Positions 12,605 to 25,690 of a stretch of 64,000 bases of DNA are shown in pieces. Source of the DNA: Tetrastigma voinierianum. Lineage: Eukaryota > Streptophyta > Magnoliopsida > Vitales > Vitaceae. The translations under genes were made by a program, and so were the position numbers. The stretch covers positions 1 through 64,000 of the forward strand of contig JAEQBH010005415.1 of assembly GCA_016808115.1 (NCBI GenBank). Direction: 5' to 3'. Numbering within the stretch: position 1 is the first letter of the stretch; every line of letters starts with the position of its first letter. Under the pieces are notes generated by a model. It was not told the origin of the DNA and ran no database searches. It worked only from the letters and a program-made list of their open reading frames with translations.

Positions 12605-14220
12605 AGGGCCGAAATGAATCAATGTTTATATACCTGTTCCTCCTGCAATTTAGTCAAGCTACCAAGCAGATGCTGCCCAGGTCGAACACGGACGGGTTTT
12701 CTTCCTAAAAAATGGTTCGCATTAGTAAGTACGGGCGTAAGGCTATTCGACTTTTGGATTTGTGTGTTAAAACCTGTAAATGGTTTAAATCGAAATGAAA
12801 ATCAAGTTAAAAATGAAGAAATTTACTTTGAAGATTTAGGTCACTAACTTGGCAAGCTAGGGCAAACACATGTCCTCAGGTTTTATCCTCCTATGTGAGT
12901 CAACACAGGATGCAGTTATGGCCCCTTTTTGTTTAAAACCCTAACATTCCTTTATCATTTTTATAGGCTCGTAAAGACCATCTAAAGAATCACAGTGCAT
13001 CTCTCACCCGAGCACTGAACCCTAAAGCATGGAGAGTATTGGCCAAAACAATAAAAGTCAATGTTATTTAACCCTAATTTGAAGAACCCTAACATGTAAC
13101 CTACTCGAGGCAAGTATGACCATCTAAAGAGCCACAAAGGCTCGCTACTAAGCACCGGGTCTAAAGCATGGAGAGTATTGCCAAGACACACATCCCATGT
13201 TATGCAACCGAAGCTTGAATATAAGGGCCATAAATACACTACCTATAACTTTTAGTTCATGAGGACAACATGTATAACCCCATCATTAGTTAGCTTCCTT
13301 CCTCTTCAAAGGAAGGGAGGTTTAGCTAAGCATCTCTTGAAGCCATCTCAAGAGGTGTGTAAGCCTGCAACCGGTGAAAAGGGAGAGAAAGAGGAGAGAG
13401 AAGAGAGAAAAGAAAAGCAAAAACTAAAAATAAAAGACTTTATTTACAAAAGCAGTAAATGAAAAGAACTTACAAATCACCAAAAACTTGTATTCCCTTC
13501 TATCCACCTCTTCTTTATTACAAAACATGAGGGGTATTTATGTTTCCTCAAAGTATGAAACTACCAAAACCCTAATAACTAGGCTAAGTTATAGGACAAT
13601 TTGGGTAATAAACCAAGCTCGAAGGCTAGCCAGATTAATTACAAGAGGGATGACAAGGCCTGCAAATCTAGAGGTGAGAATTTCGCGACCAATGAATTTT
13701 GGCAAGGGTTAGCGAATTTGGCAATGGCTTAGCTTAAATTGGCAATGGCTTAGCTTAAATCAGTAATGTTGAAATTAAGCATAGCGAAATTTCGCTAAGC
13801 TAGCGAAATTGCTCATGAGAAGCTTAATTTCCGCAAATGCACAAGGTAAGTTGGTTAGCGACCTCGCACTCAGGCCGAGATTGCAACATTTATGAAGTTG
13901 GCTGCGAAATTCGGCCAAGATTGCGTGAATTGATTGCGAACAGGTTGCGAAATCTCGCTTTGTCGCTCCCGCATGCCTCTCGGGCCCTCCGTCTTCAACC
14001 GCATCTCATTTCCTCCTAATTTTCCTTTTGTTTTTCCATTGATTTTCGGGCTTGTCGATGGTCGAGACTAAACTTCCAACCTCATGGATCGATCATTTGC
14101 ATTGTGGTTGAAGCCTATGCATAAATACCTACAAAACAACCAAAAACATGCTTAATGCACAAAGTAATTAAACCTATCTAATACAGGCTCAAAATCAGAC
14201 TCCTTTGGAAAGACTAATCG
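12605..14220 (-). mobile_element. Solo LTR of the outer Ty3/gypsy family (about 1.6 kb)
   Basis: Non-satellite DNA that aligns along its length with both LTRs of the large element at 36032-54318. It has TTTATATACC near the start, GAACACGGACGGG, AAATGGTT, the conserved TTTGAAGATTTAGGTCACTAA block, GTCCTC-GGTTTTATCC, GGCTCGTAAAGACCATCTAA, AAGGGCCATAAATAC, a GA-rich stretch near 13378-13430, then a TAGCGAAATT-rich palindromic zone, and an end resembling CCTATCTAATA...CTAATC. No internal gag or pol sequence accompanies it, so it is best explained by LTR-LTR recombination. Orientation matches the outer element (minus). Flanks CCACA (left) and CCATCA (right) may be a decayed target duplication, but this is weak. 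The reading frames inside (for example 13259-13462) are LTR shadows. Compared with the intact LTRs it is about 120 bp shorter. Confidence 0.88.
13718..13759. repeat. 21-bp tandem duplication inside the solo LTR
   Basis: Two perfect copies of a 21-bp unit beginning TTGGCAATGGCTTAGC. They lie at the edge of the zone of short TAGCGAAATTTCGCTA-type dyads. They are not seen in the same form in the two LTRs of the full element, so this is probably a private duplication. Confidence 0.85.
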
Positions 14221-15605
14221 CCATCACATTCGGCTTACACGCCACTGACCGGGAACGCCACCAACGCCATAGCGCCAGGAGCCAAGCAGCTCACATTGAG
14301 GAGGTGATCCACTCAAAGACAGCCACGCCGCTTCTTAACGAGTCGACTAACTCAGCATTGCCACTTCTAGCTACATCGCCACTCTCCTGGCTGAACGCCA
14401 CTCAAGGCCATAGCGCCAGGAGCCGAAGCAACAGATTGACGAGGTGTGATCCACTCCAACAAAGGCCACGCCTAACGAGTCGATCAATCCCGACGACATT
14501 GCCAATCTACTACATTGCCACTCTGACGGAACGCCACCAAGGCCATAGCGCCTGTGAGCCAAGCAAACAGATCGACGAGGTGATCCACTCAGCATCGGGC
14601 CACGCCGCCCAACGAGTCGATCAACTAAGGCATCGCAACCGCCACATCGCCACTCCGCCTGAACGCCACCAAAGCCATAGCGCCAGAGCCAAGGCGTGCC
14701 TCATATTGACGAGGTGATCCATCAAGACAAAGCCACGCCGCTAATCTAGCCAGTCAACTCTCAGTTACATTAACACTCGGCCACATCGCCACTTCTACTG
14801 AACGCCTACCAAGGCCATGGGCCAGGAGCCACTCGCCGCACGACGAGGTGATCATCCACTCAAGACAGCCACGTGGACCTAACGAGTCAAATCAATCCTC
14901 AAAGCTACATTGCCCCTGGCCATCGCTCAATCGCTTGAACGCTACCGAGGCCATGGGGCCGCTAGGAGCCAAGGTACCGCACGACGCAGGTGATCCACTC
15001 AAAGACAGCCACGTCAACGAGTCGATCAACTCAAAGCTACATCGCTTACTCTCTGGTCGAACGCCAGCGCCATAGCGCCAAGAGCCAAGCAACACCAAGA
15101 TTGACGAGGTGATCCACAGCACACGTACTCACGCCGCCTAACGAGTAAGATCAACTCGTAGCTACATCGCCACTACCGAACGCCCACCGCTGCCATACCA
15201 GTGAGCCACAAACCATATCGACGCAGGTGATCCATCAAAGACAAAAGCCACGTTGCCTAACGAGTCGATCAACTCAGTTACTATCACACACCACATCGCC
15301 ACTCTACCGAACGCCACCAAGGCCATAGCCCGTGATTATTTCGGCAAACATATTGACGAGGTGATCCACTAAGAACAGGCCACAGTTCTTAACGAGTCAG
15401 ATCAACTCAGGCTACATTGCCATTCGACTACATCGCCACTCGACTGGAATGCCACCAAGGCCATAGCACCAGGAGCCAAGGTACCACAACGAGAGGTGAT
15501 CCACTCCATCACAGCCACGCCTAACCAACGAGTCCGATCAACTTAGGCCACGCTGGGCTATCCTGGGCCACACCCATTCCCAGAACGCCATCGAGGCCAC
15601 AACAG
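14221..15605. repeat. Satellite array, type A, block 2
   Basis: About ten type A monomers between two solo-LTR insertions, in the same orientation and with the same landmarks as block 1 (GACGAGGTGATCCACTC, AACGAGTC, CAACTCAG, CTACATYGCCAYTC). The array resumes in the subrepeat part of the monomer just after the solo LTR and ends inside GAACGCCATCGAGGCCAC where the next insertion starts. No genes are visible. Confidence 0.96.
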
Positions 15606-17783
15606 AAGACCCTATAGAAACCCAATTTCTGAATAAGGCAAAATCGTAATTTGATTATAAATTATAATTACTAAGCAAAGTCCGTAATTAATTCTTCAGA
15701 CCTTCGATGACGAAATCCGACGGACCGCTTGACTTTCTCGCGAAATCTACGAAGACGTGAAAATTTCGCGAATTTGTCGAGACAATGGATGCACGCTTTT
15801 TCGAGGCATCGTTTCTAAAATAAAATGGTTTTCGACGTGACGTAAAGCCACATATAACATGTACTCATGTACCATAAGTGGTATGAGTAGAGAAAATGAT
15901 GAAAATTGACTACGAGGTAAAGGCCGAATATCAAATCGGTAAAAGAGGGACATACATGTCATTTAGCTTTCGTTTTAAGTCACAGTGACTTAAATAGCAA
16001 ATAGTGCTTTCTCCTTCATTTAATCAAAGACCAAAGGAAAAACGTAAGAGCTTAATTGGGGATGCAGAGCTTGAGTTAAATTCTAGAGAGAGAGTCTCTC
16101 GACTTTCTCTAGAAATACACGCACCTGGACGTTGGATTTCGAGCGGAGCAAGAGGGGAAACGTTTTACGTTGAGCAAAGGCTGCAATTCCCTGGTTTATG
16201 AAGCTTTTGACGACTCCAAGAGGTAGGATTTTCCTACTTAAGTGCTTTTATTCCCATTTTTAAGGGTTTTTCCATGTTTCTGCTGGTTCGAGGTCATAGG
16301 GGTTGAAATGGACGGCCCCCAAAAACACTGGACCGAATCTCAGGAATTTTTTTGGGATTTCTCGACGGCCGTGACTCCGCCTTAAATGTAGGCTGTTTGG
16401 GTCTTTAAATTCTAAAACAAGGTTTTTAAATCATGTATGTGTATGGAAAATAGCCGAATGTGATCTATTCCCAAAACATGGGACCGAATTGTAGGAATTC
16501 TTGGAGACTTTGATACCGGGTCCATGCGATGAAATTCGTAATTTCGCAGCGGGTTGGCTTTAACTTGTGTATTAAATGGTTGTTTGGTATGCATCAATCG
16601 AATGGTCAGTGGATTTCGTTCACTAAGTGAACTCGCTGTTTATGATTTTCCCAGAATAGTAAACGAGGGTTTCACTATTCCCTTAATAATGCTTTGAAAA
16701 TATATTTTCGTGAAAATAGGTGTTCGGGTTTGTTTACTTAAATTAAATTGTCGTGTGATTATTAGCCCATGTGACCTAATTCTTGATAATTAAATGATAA
16801 TTACATACATGTTTGTGTGATTTAATTTTTATGCGAGTATATTCATGTTTATATATTTGCATGTGATTAGACTGAATTGGAACTAACATACATGCATTCC
16901 ATATGCACTGAAACATCCTAGGAGTATAGGAGTTAGTGCATGGTATAAGTCTAGAGAGGACTCGCCTCTGAGGGTAGTCTAAAATGTAAATCATCTGGAG
17001 GGTAGTCCACAAATCCTAAATATCAATCGTCTGAGCTACCAATTGATATTCATCGGAGGGTAGTCCATAAACAATTTTATATATCAATCGTCTGAGCGGC
17101 CCACACCGATATATATATACATCTATGGCCATTCACTAATAAAACTAATATTCCTACAATGAGGCTTAGGCGAGTGTGGAGAGAAATGGTGAGGACTTTC
17201 GGATCCGGAAGTTAGTCATGTAGACATTCAAGTAGGATCATGTATTTGCTTGAATGTGTGTTTACTTTGGAACATTGCACTCCGCACTTAGGTGGTGAGG
17301 TTTCACTTTGGGCGATTCTCCTATCGAGCTTTAGCTCACCCCGTCGTGGATCCCCCTTTATTTTACGTGTACAGTGAACGTGCGAGAGGACTCGCCGTCC
17401 TAGAGATTTATTGCCAGAAGAAAGCCTGGATGTGGCTTTAGTGGTTGCATACATATCATAACCCTTTACGTTTAATATATGTATTGTTTAAGAGTAAAAT
17501 ATTAACTCTTGTAACTATCAGATATAAATTTCTGATTCATAGTTTGTATATATGTTTTATGGATATTATTTGCATGGGCCCAAGAGGCCATTTTTATCCA
17601 TATTTGCATATATTTTGTATATATTGGACCCTGCTTCGGGGATGATATGCAACTTTGTAATCGGGGCAGAGCTCCCCCGTACAAAGGAGACTCGCCCGAT
17701 TTTCTAAAGTGGCGTCTGCAACCCACCTCCACTTCAGCAGATTCCGCTGCCGACGGCAGTCAACCGACCCGGTTGGGCCGACA
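15606..17783 (+). mobile_element. Insertion block, probable solo LTR of a Tekay/Del-like chromovirus
   Basis: About 2.2 kb of AT-richer, non-repetitive DNA splitting a satellite monomer. Satellite reads GAGGCCACAAC on the left and resumes AACGCCAGGAGC on the right, which is one continuous monomer. It has no coding potential that I recognise. Features resemble long chromovirus LTRs: a GA/CT microsatellite with AGAGAGAGAGTCTCTCGAC near 16086, an internal 59-bp tandem repeat, and a C-rich end with GACCCGGTTGGGCCGACA, so CA is at the right edge. The left edge (near AGAAGACCCTATAG) lacks a clean TG, and the target duplication is unresolved. Orientation is inferred only from these end features. It shares general layout, but no aligned sequence that I can see, with the solo LTR at 59273-62792. 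It could instead be a fragment of another transposon class. Confidence 0.5.
16995..17100. repeat. 59-bp tandem repeat (about two copies) in the 15.6-17.8 kb insertion
   Basis: The motif GGAGGGTAGTCCAYAAA followed by ATATCAATCGTCTGAGC occurs at about 16997 and again about 59 bp later. A further partial copy (GAGGGTAGTCTAAAATG) lies near 16967. Short tandem repeats of this kind are common in the U3 of long plant LTRs. No function can be assigned. Confidence 0.75.
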
Positions 17784-20700
17784 AACGCCAGGAGCTGCGC
17801 CGATTTGACGAGGTGATCCACTCCGAAGACAGCGCCACGCCGCCTAACGAGCCGATCAACTCAGCCACATTTCCATTCACATACACGCCACTCTACTGCA
17901 ACGCCACCAAGGCCATGCGCCGCCAGAGCCAAGCAAACGTGACACGAGGTGATCCACTTAGCACAAGCCACGCCGCCAACGAGCCTGCATCAATCCTAGG
18001 GCTACATTACCTCGGGCCACATCGCCACTCTGGGCGGAACGCCACCAAAGCCACAACGCCTGTGGAGGCAAGCGGGCCGCACGAGGCGAGGTGATCCACC
18101 AAAGACGCACTAAGTTTTTAACGAGTCGACCAACTCAAGCTACATCACCATTCGGCTACATCGCCACTCGACTGGAACGCCACCGAGGGCATAGCCCCAA
18201 GAGCCAAGCTGCTCGCATCGACGAGGTGATCCACTCAGCTACCGCACTTACACGCCGCCTAACGAGTCGATCAATTCACGCCACATCGCCACTCTGGCCA
18301 TCGCCACTCTGGCCAACCCACCAAGGCCATAGCGCCAGGAGCCAAGCAGCCATATTGACGAGAGATCCACTCAAAGACAAAGCCACGCCGCTAACGAGTC
18401 GATCAACTCAGCCATCGCCACTTCTGAACGCCAACAAGGCCATACCCAGGAGCCATGTACCACATCGACGAGGTGATCCACCCAAAGACAAGCCACGCTA
18501 CCTACCGAAAGTTAGATCAACTCGTGCCAATGCCACTCTACACTTATCTCTACCGAACGCCACCAAGGCCATAGCCAGGCCAAGCAGTCAAGATTGACGA
18601 GGTGATCCACCAAAGACGTGCCACGCCTAACGAAAGTGAGATCAACCAGCTACATCACTTATTCGGCTATATCGCCACTCGGCTGGAACGCCACCAAAGC
18701 CATAGCGCCAGGGGCCACAAATATTGACGAGGTGATCCACTCAAGACAGCTACACCGCCTAACGAGTCGATCAACTTAGGCTCCATCGCTTATTCGGCTA
18801 TATCGCCACTCTCGGGTCGAACGCCACCACGCCATGGGGCCAGGAGCCAAGCAGCCATCGACGAGGAGATCCACTCTCAAGATGTGCCACGCCATTTAAC
18901 GAAGTCGATCAACTCAAAGTATATTGCCATTCCGCTACATCGCCACACTACTGAACGCTCACCAAGGCCATGGGCCAAGTGCCAAGCAACAAGATCACTG
19001 TGTGATCCACTCAAAGACAGCCACGCCGCTTAACGAGCCATCGATCAACTCAGCTACATTGCCATTCTGGCCACATCGCCACTGTATGAACACCACCAAG
19101 GCCCAGAGCCATGGGGCCAAGGCGTAGCTCACATTGACGAGGTGATCCACTCAAAGACAGCCACTCGCCTAACGAGTCGACCAACTCGCTCCATTGCCAC
19201 CCGGCTACACGCTACTGGGTCAACGCCACCGGGTGCCATACGCCAGAGCTGGGCAGCCACATCGACGAGGTGATCCACTCTGGAAGACAGCCACGCCGCT
19301 CAACGAGTCAGATCAACTCAGTTACATTGCCATTCACCACATCGCCACTGTTGAACGCCACCAAGGCCATAACGCCTGTGGGAGCCAAGCAACACATCGA
19401 CGAGGTGATCCACTACGCACAAAGCCATGATTACCTCACCAGTCGATCAACTCATGCTACATCGTCATTCTGGGCCACTCGCCACCCGTTGAACGCCACC
19501 AAGGCTTTATAGCCAGGAGCTCGGCGTACCAGCATTGACAGGGGTGATCCAATCAAGACAGCCACGCCGCTAACGAGCAAGATCAACTCAGGTTACATTG
19601 CTACTCGGCTACATTACCACTGGCATGGAACGCCACCAAGGCCATACAGGAGCCAAGCAAACAGATTGAGGAGGTGATCCGACTCAAAGACAGCCACACC
19701 CCTAACGAGTCGATCAACTCAGCTACATCGCGAACCCTGGGCCACATTGCCACTTCGTATGGAACGCCACCAAGGCCATAGCCGCCAGAGGCCAAGCAAC
19801 CAGACGACAGGCGATCCACTCAAAGACAGTCACGCCGCCTTAACGAGTGAGATCAACTCAGCAACATTGCCATTCTGGCCACACCCAAGACTCTACTGAA
19901 CGCCCACCAAGGCCATACCGCCAGTGGGCCAAGCAGCCTCACATCGACGAGGTGATCTATCTCAGACAGCTACGCCGCCAACTGGGCCATCAACTTAGGC
20001 TCCATCGCTTATCTCTGGGCCATATCGCCTCACTCGCTCTAAGGCCACTAAGGCCATAAATGGGCCAGGAGCCAAGCAAACACATCGACGAGGAGATCCA
20101 CTCAAAGACAGTCACGCGCCTAACGAGTCGATCAACTCGCACTATATTGCCATTCCGCTACATCGCTCACTGGGCCGAACGCCTCACTGCCATACGCTGT
20201 GAGCTGGGCAGCCTAGTATCGACGAGGTGATCCACTCAAAGACTGTGCCACGCCGCCTAACGAGTCGATCAACCTGTGCTACATTGCTATTCTACACATC
20301 GCCACTCAATGGAACGCCACTAAGGCCATAGCGCTGCGCTGGCACTATATTGACGAGGTGATCCACTGAAGACAGCCACGCCGCTCAACTAGTCGATCAA
20401 CTCGAGTTCGTCGCTTATTCGGCTTAAATCACCACTCGTCGAACGCCACTAAGGCTATGTTCCGTGGAGCCAAGCAAATGCCACATTGACGAGGCGATCC
20501 ACCTCGAAGACATGCCACGCCGTCTAACGTAGTCCGATCAACTCAGCCACATCGCTATCTCGGCTTACATCACCACTTCCTACGAACGCCACCAAGGCCA
20601 CAGCGCCTCAGAGCCGCTGTACCACATTGACGAGGGTGATCCACTCCAAAGATAGGCCACGCCGTCAACGAGCCGATCAACTTTGGCTACATTGCCATTC

Positions 20701-21059
20701 GGCTACATCGCCACTTGATTTGAACGCCTACCAAGGCCATACACAGAGCCAAGCAAATACACGACAAGGTGATCCACTGGCACTGCACCATGCCGCCACC
20801 AGTCAAATCAACTCAGGCTACATTGCAATTCCGCTACTTCGCCACTCCGCTGGAACGCCACCAAGGCTTTAGCGCCAGGAGCCAAGCAACACATTGACGA
20901 GGTGATCCACCAAACACAAAAGCCACGCCGCCTAACGAGTCCGATCAACTCAAAGCATCAACTCACCACATCGCCACATACCGAACGCACCAAGGCCATA
21001 CCAGGAGCCAAGCAGCTCATATTGACGAGGTGATCCACTCAACACAGCCACGCCGCTAA

Positions 21060-22620
21060 CGATTCGGGGTCAACTCAGCCATTGACACTGCCACATCACA
21101 CTGTCGAACGCCGCCGAGGCCATACCGCTAGGAGCCGGGCAAACAGACGACGAGGTGATCCACCGAAGACAGCCACGCCGCCTAATCCAGTCCGATCAAC
21201 TCAGGCTACATCGCCACAAGGCTGGAACACCACCAAGGCCATAACGCCAGGAGCCAAGCAGCTCATATTGACGAGGTGATCCACTCAAGACAGCCACGCC
21301 GCTCAACGAAATCGATCAACCTGTGCCACATCGCAACTCCCACACATCGCCACTCACCGAACTAGCACTGCGCCATAGCGCCAGAGCCGCTGCACCATAT
21401 ACGACGAGGTGATCCACTCCTACCACAGCCACGCCGTCTTAACGATTCAGTCAACTCAGTTACATTGACACTCCTGGCCACATCGCCACTAGGCTGGAAC
21501 GTCGCCGAGGCCATACGCCAGAGCCAAGCAAATTCGACCGACCCTGATCTACTCAAGACAGCCACGCCTCTATCGAGTCAGATCAACTCAGTTACATCGC
21601 CACTTCCTACTTGGAACACCACCGCCATAACGCCAGGAGCCAAGCAGCCTCATATCGACGAGGTGATCCACTCCAAAGACGTGCCACGCCGCCTAACGAG
21701 TCGATCAACTCAGCTACATCGCTTATCTCGACTACATCGCCACTTACCGAACGCCCACCAAGGCCATAGCGCCAGGAGCCAAGCAGCTCGCATTGACGAG
21801 GTGATCCACTAAGCAACAGGCCACGTTGCTTACCGAGTCGATCAACCCTCACTACATCGCTATCTCTAGCCATCGCTTACCGGACCGAACGCCACCAAGG
21901 CCATGGGCCAACGAGCCAAGCAGCCTCACATCGACGAGGTGATCCACCCTAATCACAGCCACGCCTAACTAACGAGTCTTAACAACTTAGGGCTACATTG
22001 CCATTCTAGCCACATTGGCACTCTAAGAGAACGCCATCGAGGCCATAGCGCCTGCCAGGAGCCAAGCAAATTCGACATTTGACGAGGTGATCCACTTAGC
22101 ACTGTGCCACGTCGTTTAACGAGTCGATCAACTAAGGCCATATCGCCATTCGCCACATCGCCACCTCCTACCGAACGCCACAAAGGCCATTACGACAGGA
22201 GCCAAGCTGCTCACTTTGACGAGGTGATCCATCGAACACAACCACGTCGCTTAACGAGCCATCAACTCAGCTACATCGCCATTCTACTTACATCCCCACT
22301 CCTGATGGAACACCACCCAAAGCATACGCCAGGAGCCAAACAAATTTCACATTGACGAGGCGATCCACTCAAAGATTACCACACCGCCATCGAGTCGATT
22401 AACTCAGGTTACATTGCCATTCGGCAACTTCATCACTCGGATGGAATGCCACCAAGGCCATAGTGCCGTGTGGAGCCAAGCAAATTCGCGACACGAGGTG
22501 ATCCACTCAAAGACAAGCCACGCCGCTAAAGGAGTCGATCAACTCACGCCTACATCGCTATCTCTGGCCATCGCCATCTCTGGGCCACACGCCATTCGGC
22601 CATCGCCACTCCTGGCTGGA
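21060..22620. repeat. Duplicated segment in satellite A, copy 1 (partner 24150-25690)
   Basis: Shares a run of rare monomer variants with 24150-25690 at lags of 3,070-3,101 bp. These are GAGGCCATACCGCTAGGAGCC (21118 versus 24219), AACGATTCAGTCAACTCA (21441 versus 24541), TAACTAACGAGTCTTAACAA continuing into CTTAGGGCTACATTG (21966 versus 25048), AACACCACCCA (22309 versus 25384), GAGCCAAACA, and a monomer with four instead of two 16-bp subrepeats (22548-22617 versus 25618-25678). The order of all these markers is conserved. Confidence 0.8.
22548..22617. repeat. Expanded 16-bp subrepeat within a type A monomer
   Basis: The CTACATYGCCAYTC unit is present about four times in a row with divergence, instead of the usual two. 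A comparable expansion lies 3.07 kb downstream at 25618-25678, and another at about 32345-32415. Expansion by one pair of units fits slippage or unequal exchange within the monomer. Confidence 0.6.
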
Positions 22621-24149
22621 ACGCCCACCAAGACCATACGCCAGTGGGCCAAGGAGCCGCATTGATGAAGTGATACACTCCAGACAGCCATACATTTTAA
22701 CGAGTCCGGGTCAACTCAGTTACATCGCTTACCCGGCTACATCGCCACTCCCACGCAACGCCTACTCAAGACCATGGGCCACTGTGGAGACAAGCAAAGC
22801 CAGACGACGAGGTGATACACTTTAGCACGTGCCACACCGCTCTAACGAGCCGATCAACTTAGGATACATCGCGCCACGGCCACATCGCCACTCGGCTGAA
22901 TGCCTGCGCACACGCAGGAGCTGCTCGTGACGGCGAGGTGATCCATCAAAGATAGGCCACGCTGCTCAACGAGTCGATCAACTCAGTTACATCGCCAGAT
23001 TCGCTACACGCCACTTACTGAACGCTCACCAAGGCCATAGCGCCTGGGGTGGGCCAAGCAGCCTCACACGACGAGGTGATCCATTCAAGACAGCTACGCC
23101 GCTTAACTAGTCGATCAACTTAGGCTCCATTGCCATTCGCCATCGCCACTGGGCTGGAAGGCCACTACACATAGCCAGAGCCAAGCACCACATCGACGAG
23201 GAGATCCATCAAAGATGTGCCACGCCTAACGAGTCGATCAACTCGTGACTATATTGCCATTCCGCTACATCGCCATTACCTGGCCTAACGCCACCACGCC
23301 ATGGGCCACAGGAGCCAAGCAACAGATTGACGAGGTGATCCACTCAAGACAGCCACGCCGTTTAACGAGCCGATCAACTCAGCCACGCACCCGGCTACAT
23401 CGCCACTCGAATGGAACGCCACTAAGGCCATAGCGCCAGGGCCAAGTACCATATTGACGAGGCGATCCACTAAAGACAGCCACGCCGCCTAACTCACCGA
23501 TCAACTCAGCCCATCATTATCTCGGCTAAATCACCACTCTGGCTGAACGCTCACCAAGGCCATACCCAGAGCCAAATTTCATTGACGCAGGGGTGATCCA
23601 TCAAACACATGCCACGCTGCCTAACGAGTCAGATCAACTCAGGCTACATCGCCATTCGGCTACATCGCCACTCGACTGGAACGCCACCAAGGCCATAGCG
23701 CCGAGCCGCGTATCACATCGACGAGGTGATCCACTCAAGATGTGCCACGCCTAACGAGTCGATCAACTTAGGCCACTGCCATCCACCACATCGCCACTTG
23801 ATTGAACGCCACCAAGGCCATAGCCAGGAGCCGCACCACATCGATAAGGCGATCCACTGCTAATGCACTACGCCGCTCTACCGAGTCAAATCAACTCAGG
23901 CTACATTGCTATTGGGCTACTTCGCCACTCCGTTGGAACGCCACCAAGGCTTTAGCGCCAAGAGCCAAGCAGCTCACATTGACGAGGTGATCCACTAAAC
24001 ACAGGCCACGCTGCCTAACGAGTCCGATCAACTCAGGCTACATCGCAACTCAGCCACATCGCCACTTAGCTGGAACGGCACCAAGGCCATAGCGCCAGGA
24101 GCCAAGCAGCTCATATTGACGAGGTGATCCACTCAACACAGGCCACGCT

Positions 24150-25690
24150 GCCTAACGATTCGTCCAGTCAACTCAGTTACATTGACACTCGCCACACGCC
24201 ACTCAAGCTGGAACGCGAGGCCATACCGCTAGGAGCCAAGCAAATGCATTGACGAGGTGATCCACTTCAAGACAGCCACGCCGCTAACGAGTCCGATCAA
24301 TCCCAAAGCATCGCCACAAGGTCGGAACACCACCACAAGGCCATAACGCCAGAGCCAAGCAAATTTCATATCGACGGAGGTGATCCACTCAAAGACAGCC
24401 ACGCCGCCTAACGAGCCGATCAACCAGCTACATCGCACCCCACACATCGCCACTCACCCGAATCTATGACTAAGGCCATAGAAGCTGTGGAGCTGGCAAA
24501 CCATACGACGAGGTGATCCACTAACACAAAGCCATCGTTTAACGATTCAGTCAACTCAAAGTTACATTGACACTTACATCGCTACTCAGTTTGAACGCGA
24601 GGCCATAAATACTAGGAGCCAAGAAACGAATTGACGAGGTGATCCATCGAAGACAGCCACGCCGCCATCGAGTCGATCAACTCAGTTACATCGTCACTTA
24701 CCGAACACCACCAAGGCCATAACGCCAGAGCCAAGGTACTTCATCGACGAGGTGATCCACTCAAGACAGCCACGCCGCTTAACGAGTCGATCAACTCAAA
24801 GACATCACTTATCTCGACTACATCGCCACTCTACTGAACGCCACCAAGGCCATAACGCCAGGAGCCGCAAAATTTCATATCGACGAGGTGATCCACTAAG
24901 AACGGTGCCAGTTGCCACCGAAATGATCAACTCCGTTTCACATTGCCATTCTACATCGCCACTGACCGAACGCCACTGGGCGCCATAAATACCGAGCCAA
25001 GCAAAATTTCACATTGACGAGGTGATCCACCTGAAGGATAGCCACGCTAACTAACGAGTCTTAACAACTTAGGGCTACATTGCTATTCTGGCCACATCGC
25101 ACTCCCAAGCAGAACGCCATCGAGGCCATAGCGCCAGAGCCAAGGCAAATCGATTCGACGAGGTGATCCACTTAGCACGTGCCACGCCGCTTCAACGAGT
25201 CGATCAACTAAGGCTACATTGCCAGCCCGGCCAGAAGATCGCCCACTGGGCCTCGAACGCCACAGCTGCCATTACGACAGGAGCCAAGCCGCCACTTCGA
25301 CGAGGTGATCCATCGAATACCACGTCGTCAACGAGTCGATCAACTCGTGCCATCGCCATTCTACTACATCCCCATTCAGATGGAACACCACCCAGGCCAT
25401 AGCGCCAGGAGCCAAACAGCTCACATTGACGAGGCGATCCACTCAAGACAGTCCATACATCAAGTACCGAGCCGATTAACTCAGTTACATCACATCTCTG
25501 GGCTTACCATCACTCTGATGGAATGCCACCAAGGCCATGCTGAGCCAAGCAGCCGCACGGGACGAGGTGATCCACTCCAAAGACAAAGCCACGCGCTGCT
25601 GAGCCGATCAACCTTCCACGCTACACGCCATTCACCACGCATCTCACACACGCCTATCTCACACGCCACTCTACCGGAACGCCACCAAGA
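24150..25690. repeat. Duplicated segment in satellite A, copy 2 (partner 21060-22620)
   Basis: Direct-orientation partner of the preceding segment, at about 3.08-3.10 kb, roughly 23 monomers. Marker order and most intermonomer distances are preserved. This points to a higher-order repeat or a single unequal-crossover duplication. I could not find a clear third copy at plus or minus 3.1 kb by eye, so a simple duplication is as likely as a regular higher-order array. Confidence 0.78.

Noticed and set aside
13259..13462. Basic K/E-rich frame in the solo LTR
   Set aside because: Driven by the GA-rich tract of the LTR; disrupted in the two other LTR copies.
12599..14226. Perfect target duplication of the first solo LTR
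   Set aside because: CCACA against CCATCA is only similar, and the satellite itself contains many CCA(T)C words, so the match has little weight.
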